From NCBI RefSeq assembly GCF_001412215.1, contig NZ_LLWP01000008.1, positions 1 through 64,000 on the forward strand: a stretch of DNA of 64,000 nt. The letters are read 5' to 3'. Numbering within the stretch: the first letter of the stretch is position 1; each line of letters starts with the position of its first letter. The position numbers and the translations under genes are program-made. The notes beneath the pieces are model-generated. The model searched no databases. It was not told the origin of the DNA and was given only the letters and a program-made list of their open reading frames with translations. The stretch comes from Pedobacter sp. Hv1. Its GTDB lineage: Bacteria > Bacteroidota > Bacteroidia > Sphingobacteriales > Sphingobacteriaceae. This document shows, piece after piece, positions 25,595-35,302 of the stretch.

Positions 25595-26104
25595 CTAGCT
25601 TAAATAAACCCGATCTTCTTCCCCATCTACATCCATTACCACATCTACGTGTTCTTTCAAAATGGTAGAGAGTTCTAAACCTACAAAATCTGTAGCAATA
25701 GGGAAAATTTTATGGCTTCGGTCTACCAGCACAACGGTTCTGATTTTTTTATGTGGTGTATTGAGGAAAACACCCAAGCCATAGGCCAAAGTTTTACCAC
25801 TGTTCAGCACATCATCTACCAATATAATCACCTTATTTTTCCACTCGCTTTCTTGCAGATCTGTTTTGGCCACCAGCTTACTGTTTTGCTTTTCGAGATC
25901 TACTCGAAGCAGCGTTACCTTAAAACTGGCAATTTCTTTTAAAACTGCGCTTAAACGCAAAGCTAGTTTATAACCCCTATCCCAGATTCCTGCCAAAACA
26001 ATTTCCTTTTCGTCTAAATTATCTTCCAAAATCTGGTAGGCAATCCTGTTGATCTTTTGAGCAATCTGCTGTTTATTTAAAATCAGTACTTGAGTTTCGG
26101 GCAT
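25595..26104 (-). CDS. phosphoribosyltransferase, PyrR/Hpt-like
   Basis: A 169-residue type I PRTase. The PRPP-binding loop VIILVDDVLNSGKTL is at about 92-106 and the N-terminal half has GIWDRGYKLALRL. It resembles PyrR (pyrimidine operon regulator with uracil PRTase activity) and hypoxanthine PRTases; which base it uses cannot be decided. No pyrimidine genes are adjacent. ATG at 26104 (MPETQV) is preferred to a TTG at 26113. Confidence 0.82.
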   Translation of the reverse strand: MPETQVLILNKQQIAQKINRIAYQILEDNLDEKEIVLAGIWDRGYKLALRLSAVLKEIASFKVTLLRVDLEKQNSKLVAKTDLQESEWKNKVIILVDDVLNSGKTLAYGLGVFLNTPHKKIRTVVLVDRSHKIFPIATDFVGLELSTILKEHVDVVMDVDGEEDRVYLS

Positions 26105-26182
26105 GGTAAACAAATTAATTCTGCTCTACAAAAGAACGACTTTAAGCCTCAAAAACAAACACAAAAAAATATTTTACTTTTC

Positions 26183-26213
26183 TTGCAACATTTACGTCCT
26201 TACCTGCGTCTTA
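26183..26213 (+). promoter_or_regulatory. ECF sigma-type promoter
   Basis: TTGCAAC (26183-26189), 17 bases, then CGTCTTA (26207-26213) matches the AAC (-35) and CGTC (-10) pattern of many ECF sigma factors and differs from the housekeeping TAnnTTTG boxes elsewhere. It lies about 29 bases before the ATG of the DUF2807 gene. Confidence 0.5.
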
Positions 26214-26241
26214 TGAATATTAACTTAAATGAAACCGACTT

Positions 26242-26958
26242 ATGAGAATCAACCAAACCATTAAAGCAAGCATCTTCTCCCTCTTCATTATTGGGCTAAG
26301 CATTACTAATGTAAATGCACAAAATAGCAAAAATGTGGGTGTAAAAAATTTCAATAGCATTGCGGTAAGAAGTGGTATTGATTTGTATTTAACACAAGGT
26401 ACAAGTGAAACGCTAACCATTAAAGGTGACGCAGACTTGATTAAAGATGTAATTGTTGAGCAAAATGGTGCTGATGTGACCATTAGATATAAAGAAGGTG
26501 TAAACTGGGGAAGGTTATTTAAAAACCAAAGCATTAAAGTTTATGTAAACTACAAAAACCTGAAAGGATTAACCGCAAGCGGTGGTTCTGATGTTTATAC
26601 TGAGAACACTTTAAAAACCGACCTGCTTAATGTAAGGGCCAGTGGTGGTTCTGATGTTAAATTGACCTTGGCCTGTAAAGACCTGAACTTAGAAATAAGT
26701 GGCGGTAGTGATGCCAATTTATCGGGAAGTGGCGAAAATATGACCTTAACCGCTAGTGGAGGCAGTGATGTTGATGCTTATGGTTATACCGTAAATTATG
26801 CTAAAGTAAACGTAAGTGGCGGTTCTGATGCCAATATTTTTGTAAACAAAGGACTAGAAGCTGGTGCCAGTGGCGGCAGTGATGTTAGTTATAAAGGCAA
26901 TGCGTCGTTAAAGAAAACCACTTCTTCAAAAAGTGGCGACATAAGACGCGTTAATTAG
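26242..26958 (+). CDS. exported DUF2807 (head GIN domain) protein
   Basis: A 238-residue protein with a signal peptide at 1-28 (cleavage near VNAQ) and a DUF2807 beta-helix. Six copies of SGGSD(V/A), spaced about 20 residues, mark successive turns of the helix. The family is annotated as putative adhesin or autotransporter-like but has no defined activity; it is abundant in Bacteroidota and probably periplasmic or outer-surface. An ECF-type promoter upstream suggests control by an envelope-stress or signal-responsive sigma factor. A terminator follows. Confidence 0.85.
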   Translation: MRINQTIKASIFSLFIIGLSITNVNAQNSKNVGVKNFNSIAVRSGIDLYLTQGTSETLTIKGDADLIKDVIVEQNGADVTIRYKEGVNWGRLFKNQSIKVYVNYKNLKGLTASGGSDVYTENTLKTDLLNVRASGGSDVKLTLACKDLNLEISGGSDANLSGSGENMTLTASGGSDVDAYGYTVNYAKVNVSGGSDANIFVNKGLEAGASGGSDVSYKGNASLKKTTSSKSGDIRRVN

Positions 26959-26987
26959 TAAATTTTAGTTTAGTTTTTAGTTAAAAC

Positions 26988-27018
26988 GCCTGTATTGTGG
27001 ATGCAATACAGGCTTTTA
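26988..27018. terminator. terminator between DUF2807 and M28 peptidase genes
   Basis: A perfect 10-bp stem GCCTGTATTG/CAATACAGGC with a six-base loop is followed by TTTTA; the genes converge on it. Confidence 0.88.
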
Positions 27019-27042
27019 CATTTCTAAACGTTTAGTTATTTA

Positions 27043-28494
27043 CTAATCTTTCCATCTCCATTCTCCAGCAATTTTCAAAGGCTCTTTTAATCTTTGCGCC
27101 AATAAAAAGCGCTCTAATTCTTCTTCATTCTGTTTTTTAACAGGAATTTTTGGTGTATTTGCCAACGCATAAGTTAAAATGGCGCCATAACGGACAGTGT
27201 TTTTTAAACCTTGCTCATCTACCAATTTAAACACATCGCCATCTGAATGGTAATATGGGCCTGAGTTATTTGGCAACCTACCACCTGCACCACCACCAGT
27301 TGGAATACCTTCTAGCATAAATGGCTGATGATCGCTATGTAAACCTGCCCCGGCCAAAAACATGTTTTTAAAGTTGGTATCAATTTTAACCACGTCTGCT
27401 CCCCAGCCTTTAAAAAGAGGCTCTAACTCTTCTCTAGTAGTAGAAAATCCTTTCGGATCGTTTGTCATATCGTAGTTAAGCATAAAGCTAACCTGATCTA
27501 AAGTTTTGTTCTGTTTGGCTTGTTGCACATAAGCTTTAGAGCCCAAAAGCCCTTGCTCTTCGCCCATAAAAAGCACAAACTCTACTGTTCTCTTTGTTTT
27601 AAGGTTAAGTTTTTTGAAAGTTCTGGCCATATCAATTACCGAAAAAGAGCCAATACCATTATCAATGGCGCCAGTTGCTAAATCCCAACTATCTAAGTGG
27701 CCACCTACTACTATTTTTTCTTTCGGGAATTCGGTTCCTTTAAATGTTGCAATTACATTGCGTGCTTTGATCAATCCAGAAAAATTGGTCATCTCAATGG
27801 AAGCAATCTGATCACCTGCTTTCAATTTTTCTTTTAATGCCATTCCACTTTCTAAACCAATACATACTGCCGGAATAGGAATCAATTTACCAGTAACTGA
27901 AGCTGTACCTGTTAATAACACTCCATTTTTTACCGTATTGATAATAATTACCCCAATAGCCCCATTTTTTGTTGCTATCGCTGTTTTTTCCGAACGGTGT
28001 AAGGAAGGTGTTCCTTTTGGCGAACCTGGCAAAACACCTAAATAGATCAATGCAATTTTGCCTTTCACTTTATCGCCTAATGCTTGATAATCGGCTTCTA
28101 AACCATTGCCTACATCAATAATAGCTGCAGTTACATTAGCGGCTACCGGAGAGTGGGCTAAAGTAACAGCCCTTACTGGTGCCAATTCTGTTGCAGAAGC
28201 ACCTACTTTTACTGCTATTGTTTTTCTGTTCCAACTTTCTACCTCAAATGGTTGAAATTTAACATCGCAACCATACGATTTTAGTAAATTATAGGCATAT
28301 TCTTCGGCTTTAGCTCCATTTGCTGAACCCGTTAAGCGATGTCCAATAGTGGCAGATGCATCTTTTAGGTTAGCATAAGCATTGGATTGTGATTGTACCT
28401 CGTCGCTTATTTTTTTAAATACAGGACCAAAGCTATCTTGTGCATTTACAGATAAGCTTAAGCTGGCAAAGGCCAGGATAAAGAGTTTTTTCAT
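27043..28494 (-). CDS. secreted M28 family aminopeptidase/carboxypeptidase
   Basis: A 483-residue exported zinc peptidase: signal peptide at 1-18 (SLSVNAQ), a PA-domain-like insert at about 110-240, and the M28 core from about 255, with metal ligands H and D in GGHLDSWD and AIDNGIG, catalytic Glu and ligand in LFMGEEQGLLGS, and a final His in HSDHQPF. It resembles carboxypeptidase Q / glutamate carboxypeptidase-like enzymes. It probably trims peptides in the periplasm for uptake. It is transcribed alone, convergent with the DUF2807 gene. Confidence 0.9.
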   Translation of the reverse strand: MKKLFILAFASLSLSVNAQDSFGPVFKKISDEVQSQSNAYANLKDASATIGHRLTGSANGAKAEEYAYNLLKSYGCDVKFQPFEVESWNRKTIAVKVGASATELAPVRAVTLAHSPVAANVTAAIIDVGNGLEADYQALGDKVKGKIALIYLGVLPGSPKGTPSLHRSEKTAIATKNGAIGVIIINTVKNGVLLTGTASVTGKLIPIPAVCIGLESGMALKEKLKAGDQIASIEMTNFSGLIKARNVIATFKGTEFPKEKIVVGGHLDSWDLATGAIDNGIGSFSVIDMARTFKKLNLKTKRTVEFVLFMGEEQGLLGSKAYVQQAKQNKTLDQVSFMLNYDMTNDPKGFSTTREELEPLFKGWGADVVKIDTNFKNMFLAGAGLHSDHQPFMLEGIPTGGGAGGRLPNNSGPYYHSDGDVFKLVDEQGLKNTVRYGAILTYALANTPKIPVKKQNEEELERFLLAQRLKEPLKIAGEWRWKD

Positions 28495-28606
28495 CAGAAT
28501 ATTCAGATTAATTTTCGATGAAATTAATATTTTTTACGATGAACTCTCTTAACTCTTTGAATTTTTACAATTAAAGCCCACTAATGATAAGCCTGCAATC
28601 TACAGC

Positions 28607-29662
28607 TTAATGAGCCTGGGTCGTCTTCTTTTTTGGGAAAACCAATGAAGCTACAATGCTGCTTGTAAGAATAAATAGGATAATCAATAAAGAATGTTCT
28701 GTGGTAAAACCCCACGATTTCAGGTAATCATGCGCCAACATTTTCACACCTATAAAGGTCAACAAAAATGCCAATCCTGTTTTTAAATAGTGGAATTTAT
28801 GGATAATGTTAACCAATAAAAAGAACATCGATCTGAGCCCCATAATGGCGAATATGTTAGAGAAAAAAACAATATAGGCATCTTTGGTTACCACAAAAAT
28901 CGCTGGAATTGAATCTACTGCAAAAATGAGATCTGTAAACTCTACAATTAACAAGACCAAAAACAAAGGTGTAAGCAATGTCTTTCCATCTATTTTTAAG
29001 AAAAACTTATTCCCTTCATATTTTGGATGGATTTTAAAGAACCTAGCGGCAAATTTTACCACTTTGTGGTTTGCAGGATCGATGGCATCATCTTCCTCTT
29101 TAGAGAAAAACATCCTTACCCCGGTAAAGACTAAGAAAGCCCCAAATACATACAAGATCCAAGCAAACTGATTAATGAGCGCTGCACCTGCAAAAATGAA
29201 GATGAAACGCATAATAATTGCACCTAAAATACCCCAGAACAATACCCTGTGGTAATACTTTTCTGGTACGGCAAAGGCCGAAAAAATAAGTACAATTACA
29301 AAGATATTATCAACAGAAAGTGCATATTCTATCACGTAACCTGTTAAAAACTCTATCCCTAGGTTTTGTTTATAGATTCGAAGGCTCTCTTCAAAATGCC
29401 CCGGAATTAAGGTAATTGGATGTTTATGTGCTTTAACAATCTGTTCGAGCTTGGCATAGTTTTCTATGCCATGCAAATATTCGCCCTTTAAGATCAATAA
29501 CAGGTAAAAGCTCAATGCCAAAATTACCATGATAAAACTCATGATCCCAGCTTGCTTTAAACTGATGGTATGGTCTCGTTTGCTAAAAAGGCCTAAGTCT
29601 AGTGCCAAAATAAGCACAATAAAGAGCAAAAAGCCACCAATGAATAATAATTCGTTCGACAT
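28607..29662 (-). CDS. TerC/Alx family membrane protein
   Basis: A 351-residue polytopic protein with about nine transmembrane helices. Conserved TerC signatures are ALDLGLFSKRDH near the N-terminus, GYVIEYALSVDNIFVIVLIF, and LIVEFTDLIFAVDSIPAI, whose intramembrane acidic residues are thought to bind Mn2+. The Alx/TerC group exports manganese. The ATG overlaps the stop of the polyprenyl synthase gene by one base (TAATG), so the two are coupled. No riboswitch is apparent. Confidence 0.9.
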   Translation of the reverse strand: MSNELLFIGGFLLFIVLILALDLGLFSKRDHTISLKQAGIMSFIMVILALSFYLLLILKGEYLHGIENYAKLEQIVKAHKHPITLIPGHFEESLRIYKQNLGIEFLTGYVIEYALSVDNIFVIVLIFSAFAVPEKYYHRVLFWGILGAIIMRFIFIFAGAALINQFAWILYVFGAFLVFTGVRMFFSKEEDDAIDPANHKVVKFAARFFKIHPKYEGNKFFLKIDGKTLLTPLFLVLLIVEFTDLIFAVDSIPAIFVVTKDAYIVFFSNIFAIMGLRSMFFLLVNIIHKFHYLKTGLAFLLTFIGVKMLAHDYLKSWGFTTEHSLLIILFILTSSIVASLVFPKKKTTQAH

Positions 29663-30633
29663 TATTTTTTACGTTCTGTAGTATATCTCACCAATTGCTC
29701 TAATCCTATTCGTGCATCACTTTCTTCAAACTGATATAAAATATCAAAAGCTTCTTTCTGGTACTCCAACATTTTCTGGTTTGCATAATGCACTCCTTCT
29801 TTTTGGTTTACAAAATCGATAATCTCCTGTATTTTTTTAGGATCATCCTGATGGTTTTTAACCAAGTTGATTATTCTTTTTCGCTCTGCTTTTTCTACCC
29901 TATTTAAGGCATAAATTAACGGGAGCGTCACTTTCTTTTCTTTAATGTCTATACCCAAAGGTTTGCCCACGTCATCCGTTCCAAAATCAAATGTATCATC
30001 TTTGATCTGGAAAGCAATGCCCACCTTTTCTCCAAACAAACGCATTTTTTCGATGGTTTCTTCATCAGCTCCCGCCGATGCTGCTCCACATGCGCAACAA
30101 GAAGCAATTAAAGAGGCCGTTTTTTGACGGATCACATCAAAATACAATTCCTCGCTAATATCCATCCTCCTCACCTTCTCAATCTGCAACAGTTCGCCTT
30201 CGCTCATTTGCTGCACTGCTTCCGATACAATCTTCAACAAAGCAAACTCGCTATTGTTTACCGAAAGCAACAAACCCTTGGCCAATAAATAATCACCTAC
30301 CAAAACAGCTATCTTATTTTTCCATAAAGCATTGATCGAGAAGAACCCACGTCGTTCGTAAGCATTGTCAACCACATCATCATGGACCAAAGTAGCGGTA
30401 TGCAGCAATTCTACCAATGCAGCACCTCTATGTGTAGATTCTATAATTCCGCCACACAATTTGGCCGCAAAAAAAACAAACATCGGGCGCATTTGCTTAC
30501 CCTTCCTCTTTACAATGTAGTGGGTAATGCGATTAAGTAATGGCGCTTCACTATGCATCGAATCTTTGAATTTTGCTTCAAATGCATCAATTTCTGCAGC
30601 TATAGGTTGTTTGATCTGATTTATTCCTGGCAT
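29662..30633 (-). CDS. trans-polyprenyl diphosphate synthase (octaprenyl/IspB-like)
   Basis: A 323-residue all-helical prenyltransferase. The first Asp-rich motif is in LVHDDVVDNA and the second in IKDDTFDFG; GKQMRPMFVFF and GDYLLAKGLLL are also conserved. It elongates farnesyl-PP with isopentenyl-PP to make the menaquinone side chain; chain length cannot be read reliably. A menaquinone role fits the quinone-linked mqo at 47181. A -7 box TAAGTTTG lies upstream on the minus strand (30660-30653). Confidence 0.92.
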   Translation of the reverse strand: MPGINQIKQPIAAEIDAFEAKFKDSMHSEAPLLNRITHYIVKRKGKQMRPMFVFFAAKLCGGIIESTHRGAALVELLHTATLVHDDVVDNAYERRGFFSINALWKNKIAVLVGDYLLAKGLLLSVNNSEFALLKIVSEAVQQMSEGELLQIEKVRRMDISEELYFDVIRQKTASLIASCCACGAASAGADEETIEKMRLFGEKVGIAFQIKDDTFDFGTDDVGKPLGIDIKEKKVTLPLIYALNRVEKAERKRIINLVKNHQDDPKKIQEIIDFVNQKEGVHYANQKMLEYQKEAFDILYQFEESDARIGLEQLVRYTTERKK

Positions 30634-30702
30634 TCAGCTAAAAATGTGTCTGCAAACTTAGTTAAATTCCATTAAAAGCGTATTTTTAATCAAACTATTC
30701 AT

Positions 30703-31692
30703 ATGAAAATATTTTTAAGCTTCGTATTTATTCTTCTAGCGGCCTTGGCCATCGTTTATTTTGTTGGTCCTAAGCCTGCTCAACCTAAATATAACACCGT
30801 ACTCCCAACAGTACCAGCATTAACAGACCTCACAACTTATGTTGCGCAGCAAGAGGCTAAACACAAAGTAAAGCCCGGTAATGAAGCAGAAATTGTTTGG
30901 GCTGATAGCACCAAAAGTCAGAGTGAGTATGCCATTGTTTACTTGCATGGGTTTTCTGCTTCTAAAGAAGAAGGAAATCCGGCTTATAATTATTTAGCAA
31001 AGGCTCTACATGCCAACCTCTATCTTGCTCGCTTGGCAGACCATGGTTTGGATACCATCGCTCCTATGCAATATTTTACTGCAGACCGACTGTGGGAAAG
31101 TGCCAAACTGGCTTATGCAATTGGAAAAAAATTGGGCAAGAAGGTAATTTTGGTGGGTACCTCTACTGGCGGAACCTTGGCTTTACAATTGGCGGCTACT
31201 TATCCAGAAGTAAATAGTTTAGTACTCATGTCACCAAATATTGCCATTAACGATCCAAATGCTTGGTTATTAAATAACCCTTGGGGCTTACAAATTGCCC
31301 GTAAAGTTACCGGTGGCGATGAGCGTAAAGTTGATGGTAAAAAACCGGAGTATCAAAAATTCTGGTATACCAATTATAGATTGGAATCTGTAGTACAACT
31401 GGAAGAGTTACTTGAAACCAGTATGAACAAACAGTTATTTGAAAAAGTAAAACAACCTGTATTGTTACTTTACTATTTTAAAAACGAAAAAGAGCAAGAT
31501 CCTGTGGTAAAAGTAGATGCCATGCTTAAAATGTTTGATGAATTGGGTACACCTGCTGCACAAAAACAAAAGATCGCTATTCCAAATGCAGGGAACCATG
31601 TAATTGGATCTTCCATCACTTCTAAAGATGTTGCGGGTGTAGAAAAAGCGATGGATGGTTTTATCAGTACCCGACTCATCGACCTAAAGTAA
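30703..31692 (+). CDS. membrane-anchored alpha/beta hydrolase
   Basis: A 329-residue protein with an uncleaved N-terminal hydrophobic anchor at 3-21. The fold is shown by oxyanion-site YLHGFSASKEE (about 80-90), nucleophile S154 in GTSTGG, and a C-terminal NAGNHVIGS with the probable catalytic His. It resembles carboxylesterases or monoacylglycerol lipases; the substrate is unknown. It lies four bases before the YdeI-like gene, so they are likely cotranscribed. Confidence 0.85.
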   Translation: MKIFLSFVFILLAALAIVYFVGPKPAQPKYNTVLPTVPALTDLTTYVAQQEAKHKVKPGNEAEIVWADSTKSQSEYAIVYLHGFSASKEEGNPAYNYLAKALHANLYLARLADHGLDTIAPMQYFTADRLWESAKLAYAIGKKLGKKVILVGTSTGGTLALQLAATYPEVNSLVLMSPNIAINDPNAWLLNNPWGLQIARKVTGGDERKVDGKKPEYQKFWYTNYRLESVVQLEELLETSMNKQLFEKVKQPVLLLYYFKNEKEQDPVVKVDAMLKMFDELGTPAAQKQKIAIPNAGNHVIGSSITSKDVAGVEKAMDGFISTRLIDLK

Positions 31693-31696
31693 TGTT

Positions 31697-32170
31697 ATGA
31701 CCCACCATTTCAAGGCAAAAATCTATAAAATTGGGATCAATTGGGCGGTTGATGTACCCGCTTCAATTGTGCAGGAGATGATACCAGAAAAAGGCTACAT
31801 CAGGATAAAGGGACAAATTAATGGTTTTGAGTTTATACAGACCTTGGTGCCTGTAAAAAATGCACCTTATCGACTGTTTGTGAACCTGATTATGATGAAG
31901 GGTGGAAAAACCGCCCTTGGTGAAACCGCAGCATTTACCATTGCTCAAAACCATACCATAGTAGAACAAATCTACCCAATGCCAGCAATTTTGGACCAAG
32001 AATTGACCAAACACCAGCTCCACGATCAATTTAACCTGCTCAGCGCCTCTAGAAGAAAAGATGTGTTTAAATATCTCAGCTATTTAAAAACTGAAGAAAC
32101 GATTAAGAAAAATATTGATAAATTAATGGTTCAATTGCACAATAAGGACAAAAATGCTCGAATACCTTAA
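31697..32170 (+). CDS. YdeI/OmdA-like protein (DUF1905 plus OmdA domain)
   Basis: A 157-residue protein: residues 5-90 form a small beta barrel of the DUF1905 type (IRIKGQINGFEF, GKTALGETAAF), and the rest is the helical YdeI/OmdA (bacteriocin-protection-like) domain with LSASRRKDVFKYLSYLKTEETIKKN. The cytosolic family has no clear biochemical role. It converges with the LytTR regulator gene after 13 bases. Confidence 0.8.
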   Translation: MTHHFKAKIYKIGINWAVDVPASIVQEMIPEKGYIRIKGQINGFEFIQTLVPVKNAPYRLFVNLIMMKGGKTALGETAAFTIAQNHTIVEQIYPMPAILDQELTKHQLHDQFNLLSASRRKDVFKYLSYLKTEETIKKNIDKLMVQLHNKDKNARIP

Positions 32171-32183
32171 ACTGAACGCAGAA

Positions 32184-32867
32184 TTATAATTTCGCCTTTT
32201 TCCGTAGTAAAATTTCTTTATAGTGCTCTCCTATCGGGATTTCTACCTCGTTAATTTGAATTTGATTTTTGCCAATGCTATTGATATGAGATTGATTGAC
32301 CAAATAAGAGCGATGTACCCTCATAAACTGATGTTCTGGCAAAAGCTCATTTAAATATTTCATGGTCATGTGTACAATTAAATTCCCAGAAGATGTATAC
32401 AACATGAGGTAGTCTTTAATAGATTGTGCATAAAGGATATTAACATGCTCCACCTTAACGAGTTTGCCCGAAACCTTAAAATAGGTGTAATCCTTTTCTT
32501 CGTTTACAGCTACGGGTTGTAATTTAAAAAACTTGTCGAGGCTTTTATTGAAACGCTCCAATGTAATGGGTTTAAGCAGGTAATCAACAGCTTCTAAGTC
32601 ATAACTAGCTGCTGCATACTCAGAAAAAGCCGTTGTAAAGATAACCGCAGGTGGATTTTTTAATGATTTGATAAAATCAATCCCATTCAAACCCGGCATC
32701 TTGATATCTAAAAACAGCAAGTCGATTTCTATATGATGCAAAACCTCAAAAGCCTCAAAGGCGGTATTGCATTTCTTGATCAGACACAATTGCTCATTGC
32801 CATTTACATAACTTTCAATTATATCTAGGGCTAAAGGTTCATCATCAACAATCAGGCAGTTTTTCAT
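32184..32867 (-). CDS. LytTR response regulator (second pair)
   Basis: A 227-residue regulator: receiver domain with phosphoacceptor Asp in LLFLDIKMPGLNG, TTAFSEYA and LLKPITLERF, then a LytTR domain (VNILYAQSIKDYLMLYT, then FMRVHRSYLVNQSHI). Its ATG overlaps the stop of the upstream kinase gene by 4 bases. It is paralogous to the 8184 regulator but clearly diverged, so it is not a recent duplicate. Confidence 0.92.
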   Translation of the reverse strand: MKNCLIVDDEPLALDIIESYVNGNEQLCLIKKCNTAFEAFEVLHHIEIDLLFLDIKMPGLNGIDFIKSLKNPPAVIFTTAFSEYAAASYDLEAVDYLLKPITLERFNKSLDKFFKLQPVAVNEEKDYTYFKVSGKLVKVEHVNILYAQSIKDYLMLYTSSGNLIVHMTMKYLNELLPEHQFMRVHRSYLVNQSHINSIGKNQIQINEVEIPIGEHYKEILLRKKAKL

Positions 32868-33940
32868 TTCATCGTTAAAGTTAAGCTTACCTGATAAACT
32901 TTCCCATCATTTTGGGTTGTTAATTGATATTGATCAGGATACAGAATCTCTAATCGCTTAGCTACATTTACTAATCCTATGCCTCCTGTTTTAGGTTCTT
33001 GTTGCATGGCAATGCTGTTGCTCACCTCCATAATAAATTCTTCCTCGTTTTTACAGATCACAATCGTTACAAACCCCGTGCTTATCTCTTCCGCTATTCC
33101 ATGTTTAAAGGCATTCTCTACAAAAGGCAGTAACAACAACGGACTAATTGTACTATGGCTATCAATACCCTGTATGTCTAAATTGATTGTTATTGCAGAA
33201 CGATACCTTATGTTTTCAACCTCCACATAGTTACGGATAAATGCAATCTCATCTTTTAACAAGACCATTTTTTGATCTGATTGATATAAAATGTAACGCA
33301 TCATTTCTGACAATTTAGCTACTAAAGGAGCTGTATCTTTTGATTGTTTAAGGGCCAGTGCATAAATATTATTTAAGGTATTGAAAAAGAAATGCGGCTG
33401 CAATTGGGCTTTCAGGTAGGTCAGCTCAGCAATTAATTGTTGTTCTTTTAATACTTTCAGCTGTTCATCCTGTTGTAAAGACCGGAGTAAGAAAGCAAAG
33501 CCAATAATGGTAAAAAGAATACGATTGAGAGTATAACTGATGATAAAGAACAGTGTTGTTCTATTATAGTCTTTCAATGCCCTCGCCTTGAGTTCATCAG
33601 AAATAAACGACATCTTGGGAATAGACCAGTTCATTACATATTTATCGTACAGATGACTTAAAATAATGAAACAGGCTATACTGATTACAATTGGGATCAC
33701 TTTTTTTTTAAAGACATACCCCTTTAAAAACACCCAATAATAAACGGAATAAAACAGTAGGTAAAAAGTCCCAACAACTAGTCTGTATTCTAACGCATCA
33801 GTAAATTTCCATACATCATGCTGCTCGTAGAAACTATATTCTATGTCGCTTATGATTGACCCGATGTAACAGATAAAGATAAAGAAGAACAATTCTATCT
33901 TGAAGTATTTCCAATCGGTTTTGGTCTGCAGCTTGAACAT
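32864..33940 (-). CDS. LytS-type sensor histidine kinase (second pair)
   Basis: A 358-residue membrane kinase with four predicted transmembrane helices in residues 15-160, a coiled-coil linker, the His_kinase box QLQPHFFFNTLNN and an HATPase domain (LLPFVENAFKHG, GGIGLVNVAKRLE). Same architecture as the kinase at 7141, with a short charged loop between helices 3 and 4. It forms an operon with the overlapping regulator. The signal is unknown. Confidence 0.92.
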   Translation of the reverse strand: MFKLQTKTDWKYFKIELFFFIFICYIGSIISDIEYSFYEQHDVWKFTDALEYRLVVGTFYLLFYSVYYWVFLKGYVFKKKVIPIVISIACFIILSHLYDKYVMNWSIPKMSFISDELKARALKDYNRTTLFFIISYTLNRILFTIIGFAFLLRSLQQDEQLKVLKEQQLIAELTYLKAQLQPHFFFNTLNNIYALALKQSKDTAPLVAKLSEMMRYILYQSDQKMVLLKDEIAFIRNYVEVENIRYRSAITINLDIQGIDSHSTISPLLLLPFVENAFKHGIAEEISTGFVTIVICKNEEEFIMEVSNSIAMQQEPKTGGIGLVNVAKRLEILYPDQYQLTTQNDGKVYQVSLTLTMK

Positions 33941-34095
33941 AAGGCCAAGGTAAATAATATTTGTTTAGCTCTTTTTCAATTGGTTTTGATTTTCGACTAA
34001 AACCCTTATTTTTTAGACTAAAATTAATTTTGGCCTTTCTGTCGAATTAATCGAATACCCTGTCTAATTCAAAAAAAAGGGATAATCTTAAGGCA

Positions 34096-34103
34096 TAGAT
34101 TTG
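34096..34103 (+). promoter_or_regulatory. -7 box TAGATTTG before the thioredoxin-like gene
   Basis: A perfect TAnnTTTG element lies 20 bases before the ATG at 34124; no -33 TTG is evident at the expected distance. Confidence 0.4.
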
Positions 34104-34123
34104 GGGAACACAAACTTAAAATC

Positions 34124-35290
34124 ATGAAATACAGCTTAACCTTTTTAATTTTATTATGTACTGCGTTACTGGCATCGGCCGAAAATGTAACCACAGCAGA
34201 AAACGTAATCAGCAAAACGAGTGAAACGCTCAACAATCTAAAATCTATCTCCTATAGTAGTTATAGAGAGATCAACAATTTCAAGGACAATTACTTTTCA
34301 AAGAATAGTGGCAATAGTTACTATGAATATAATGCTACAACGGAAGGAAAAATGAGCAGGTTCCAGCTTGAAACTGACGACAGTAAGCAGATTTATAATG
34401 GAACAGAATATTTCTTTTTAGACAATACCGACAAAACCGTAGAACTGGAAAAACGAACTGCCAAACAAATGGGTAGCATTTCTTTACTCTACAATTCCAT
34501 TACAACAATCAGAATCGTTTTGCCCTTATTGTTAAAAGACCAAAGTATTCCAAAATCGTTAAAAGACACTTTAATTGAAGGCAAGAGTTATCACCTTGTA
34601 CAATTTGCATTGCATAAAAAATCGATGGAATTTCCAAGCGGTTTTACCTCTTTTGACTCCGAAGTAACCAAATATTATAAATTGATCATTGATAAGACAA
34701 CAGCCTTACCCTATATGGTATTTGATGGAAACAGCATCTCTAAAGACCAATATTATACCAAAACAATTTTCACGAATATCAATACTAACCCAACAACGCC
34801 GGCTGAAAATACCTGGTATTATTCGAGCTATGCTGGTTACGAACCAAAAAAGAAAGTTACTCAAAAACCAATGATTACGGTTGGTAGCTTTCTCCAAAAT
34901 TGGTCGTTGCCTAAATACGACCAAAAAAAATCAGATACGCTAAAATCTGCCGACCTGAATGGCAAAATTGTTTTGATGGAATTTTGGATTAAGAACTGTG
35001 GTTATTGCATGTTAGCTTTTCCTGAAATCAAAGAATTACAAGAAAAATACGGCAAAAAGATCGAAATTATTAGCATTAATGCCTATGAAAAGAAAGCGGA
35101 AATTGATTTTTTTTACAACCGGGAGAAACCAAAGTATCAGATGTTATATAATGGTGAAAAGTTTGCCAATAGTTTAGGTATTTACGCCTATCCTGCCTCC
35201 ATTATATTGGATAAGAGCGGAAAAGTCATTTATACCTCGAGGGGCTTTGACAAAGAAGGACTAGAACAATTCCTTAAGGGAGCACTGTAA
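34124..35290 (+). CDS. exported TlpA-like thioredoxin-fold protein
   Basis: A 388-residue protein: signal peptide at 1-19 (LLASAE), a beta-rich N-terminal domain of unknown type at about 20-255 resembling outer-membrane-lipoprotein-sorting-like or DUF4369-type domains, and a C-terminal TlpA/redoxin domain at about 260-388 with redox pair C292 and C295 (NCGYC) and the cis-Pro segment YAYPASIILD. It probably reduces or folds periplasmic thiol proteins. A perfect terminator follows. Confidence 0.85.
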   Translation: MKYSLTFLILLCTALLASAENVTTAENVISKTSETLNNLKSISYSSYREINNFKDNYFSKNSGNSYYEYNATTEGKMSRFQLETDDSKQIYNGTEYFFLDNTDKTVELEKRTAKQMGSISLLYNSITTIRIVLPLLLKDQSIPKSLKDTLIEGKSYHLVQFALHKKSMEFPSGFTSFDSEVTKYYKLIIDKTTALPYMVFDGNSISKDQYYTKTIFTNINTNPTTPAENTWYYSSYAGYEPKKKVTQKPMITVGSFLQNWSLPKYDQKKSDTLKSADLNGKIVLMEFWIKNCGYCMLAFPEIKELQEKYGKKIEIISINAYEKKAEIDFFYNREKPKYQMLYNGEKFANSLGIYAYPASIILDKSGKVIYTSRGFDKEGLEQFLKGAL

Positions 35291-35302
35291 TTGATCTACA
35301 GC

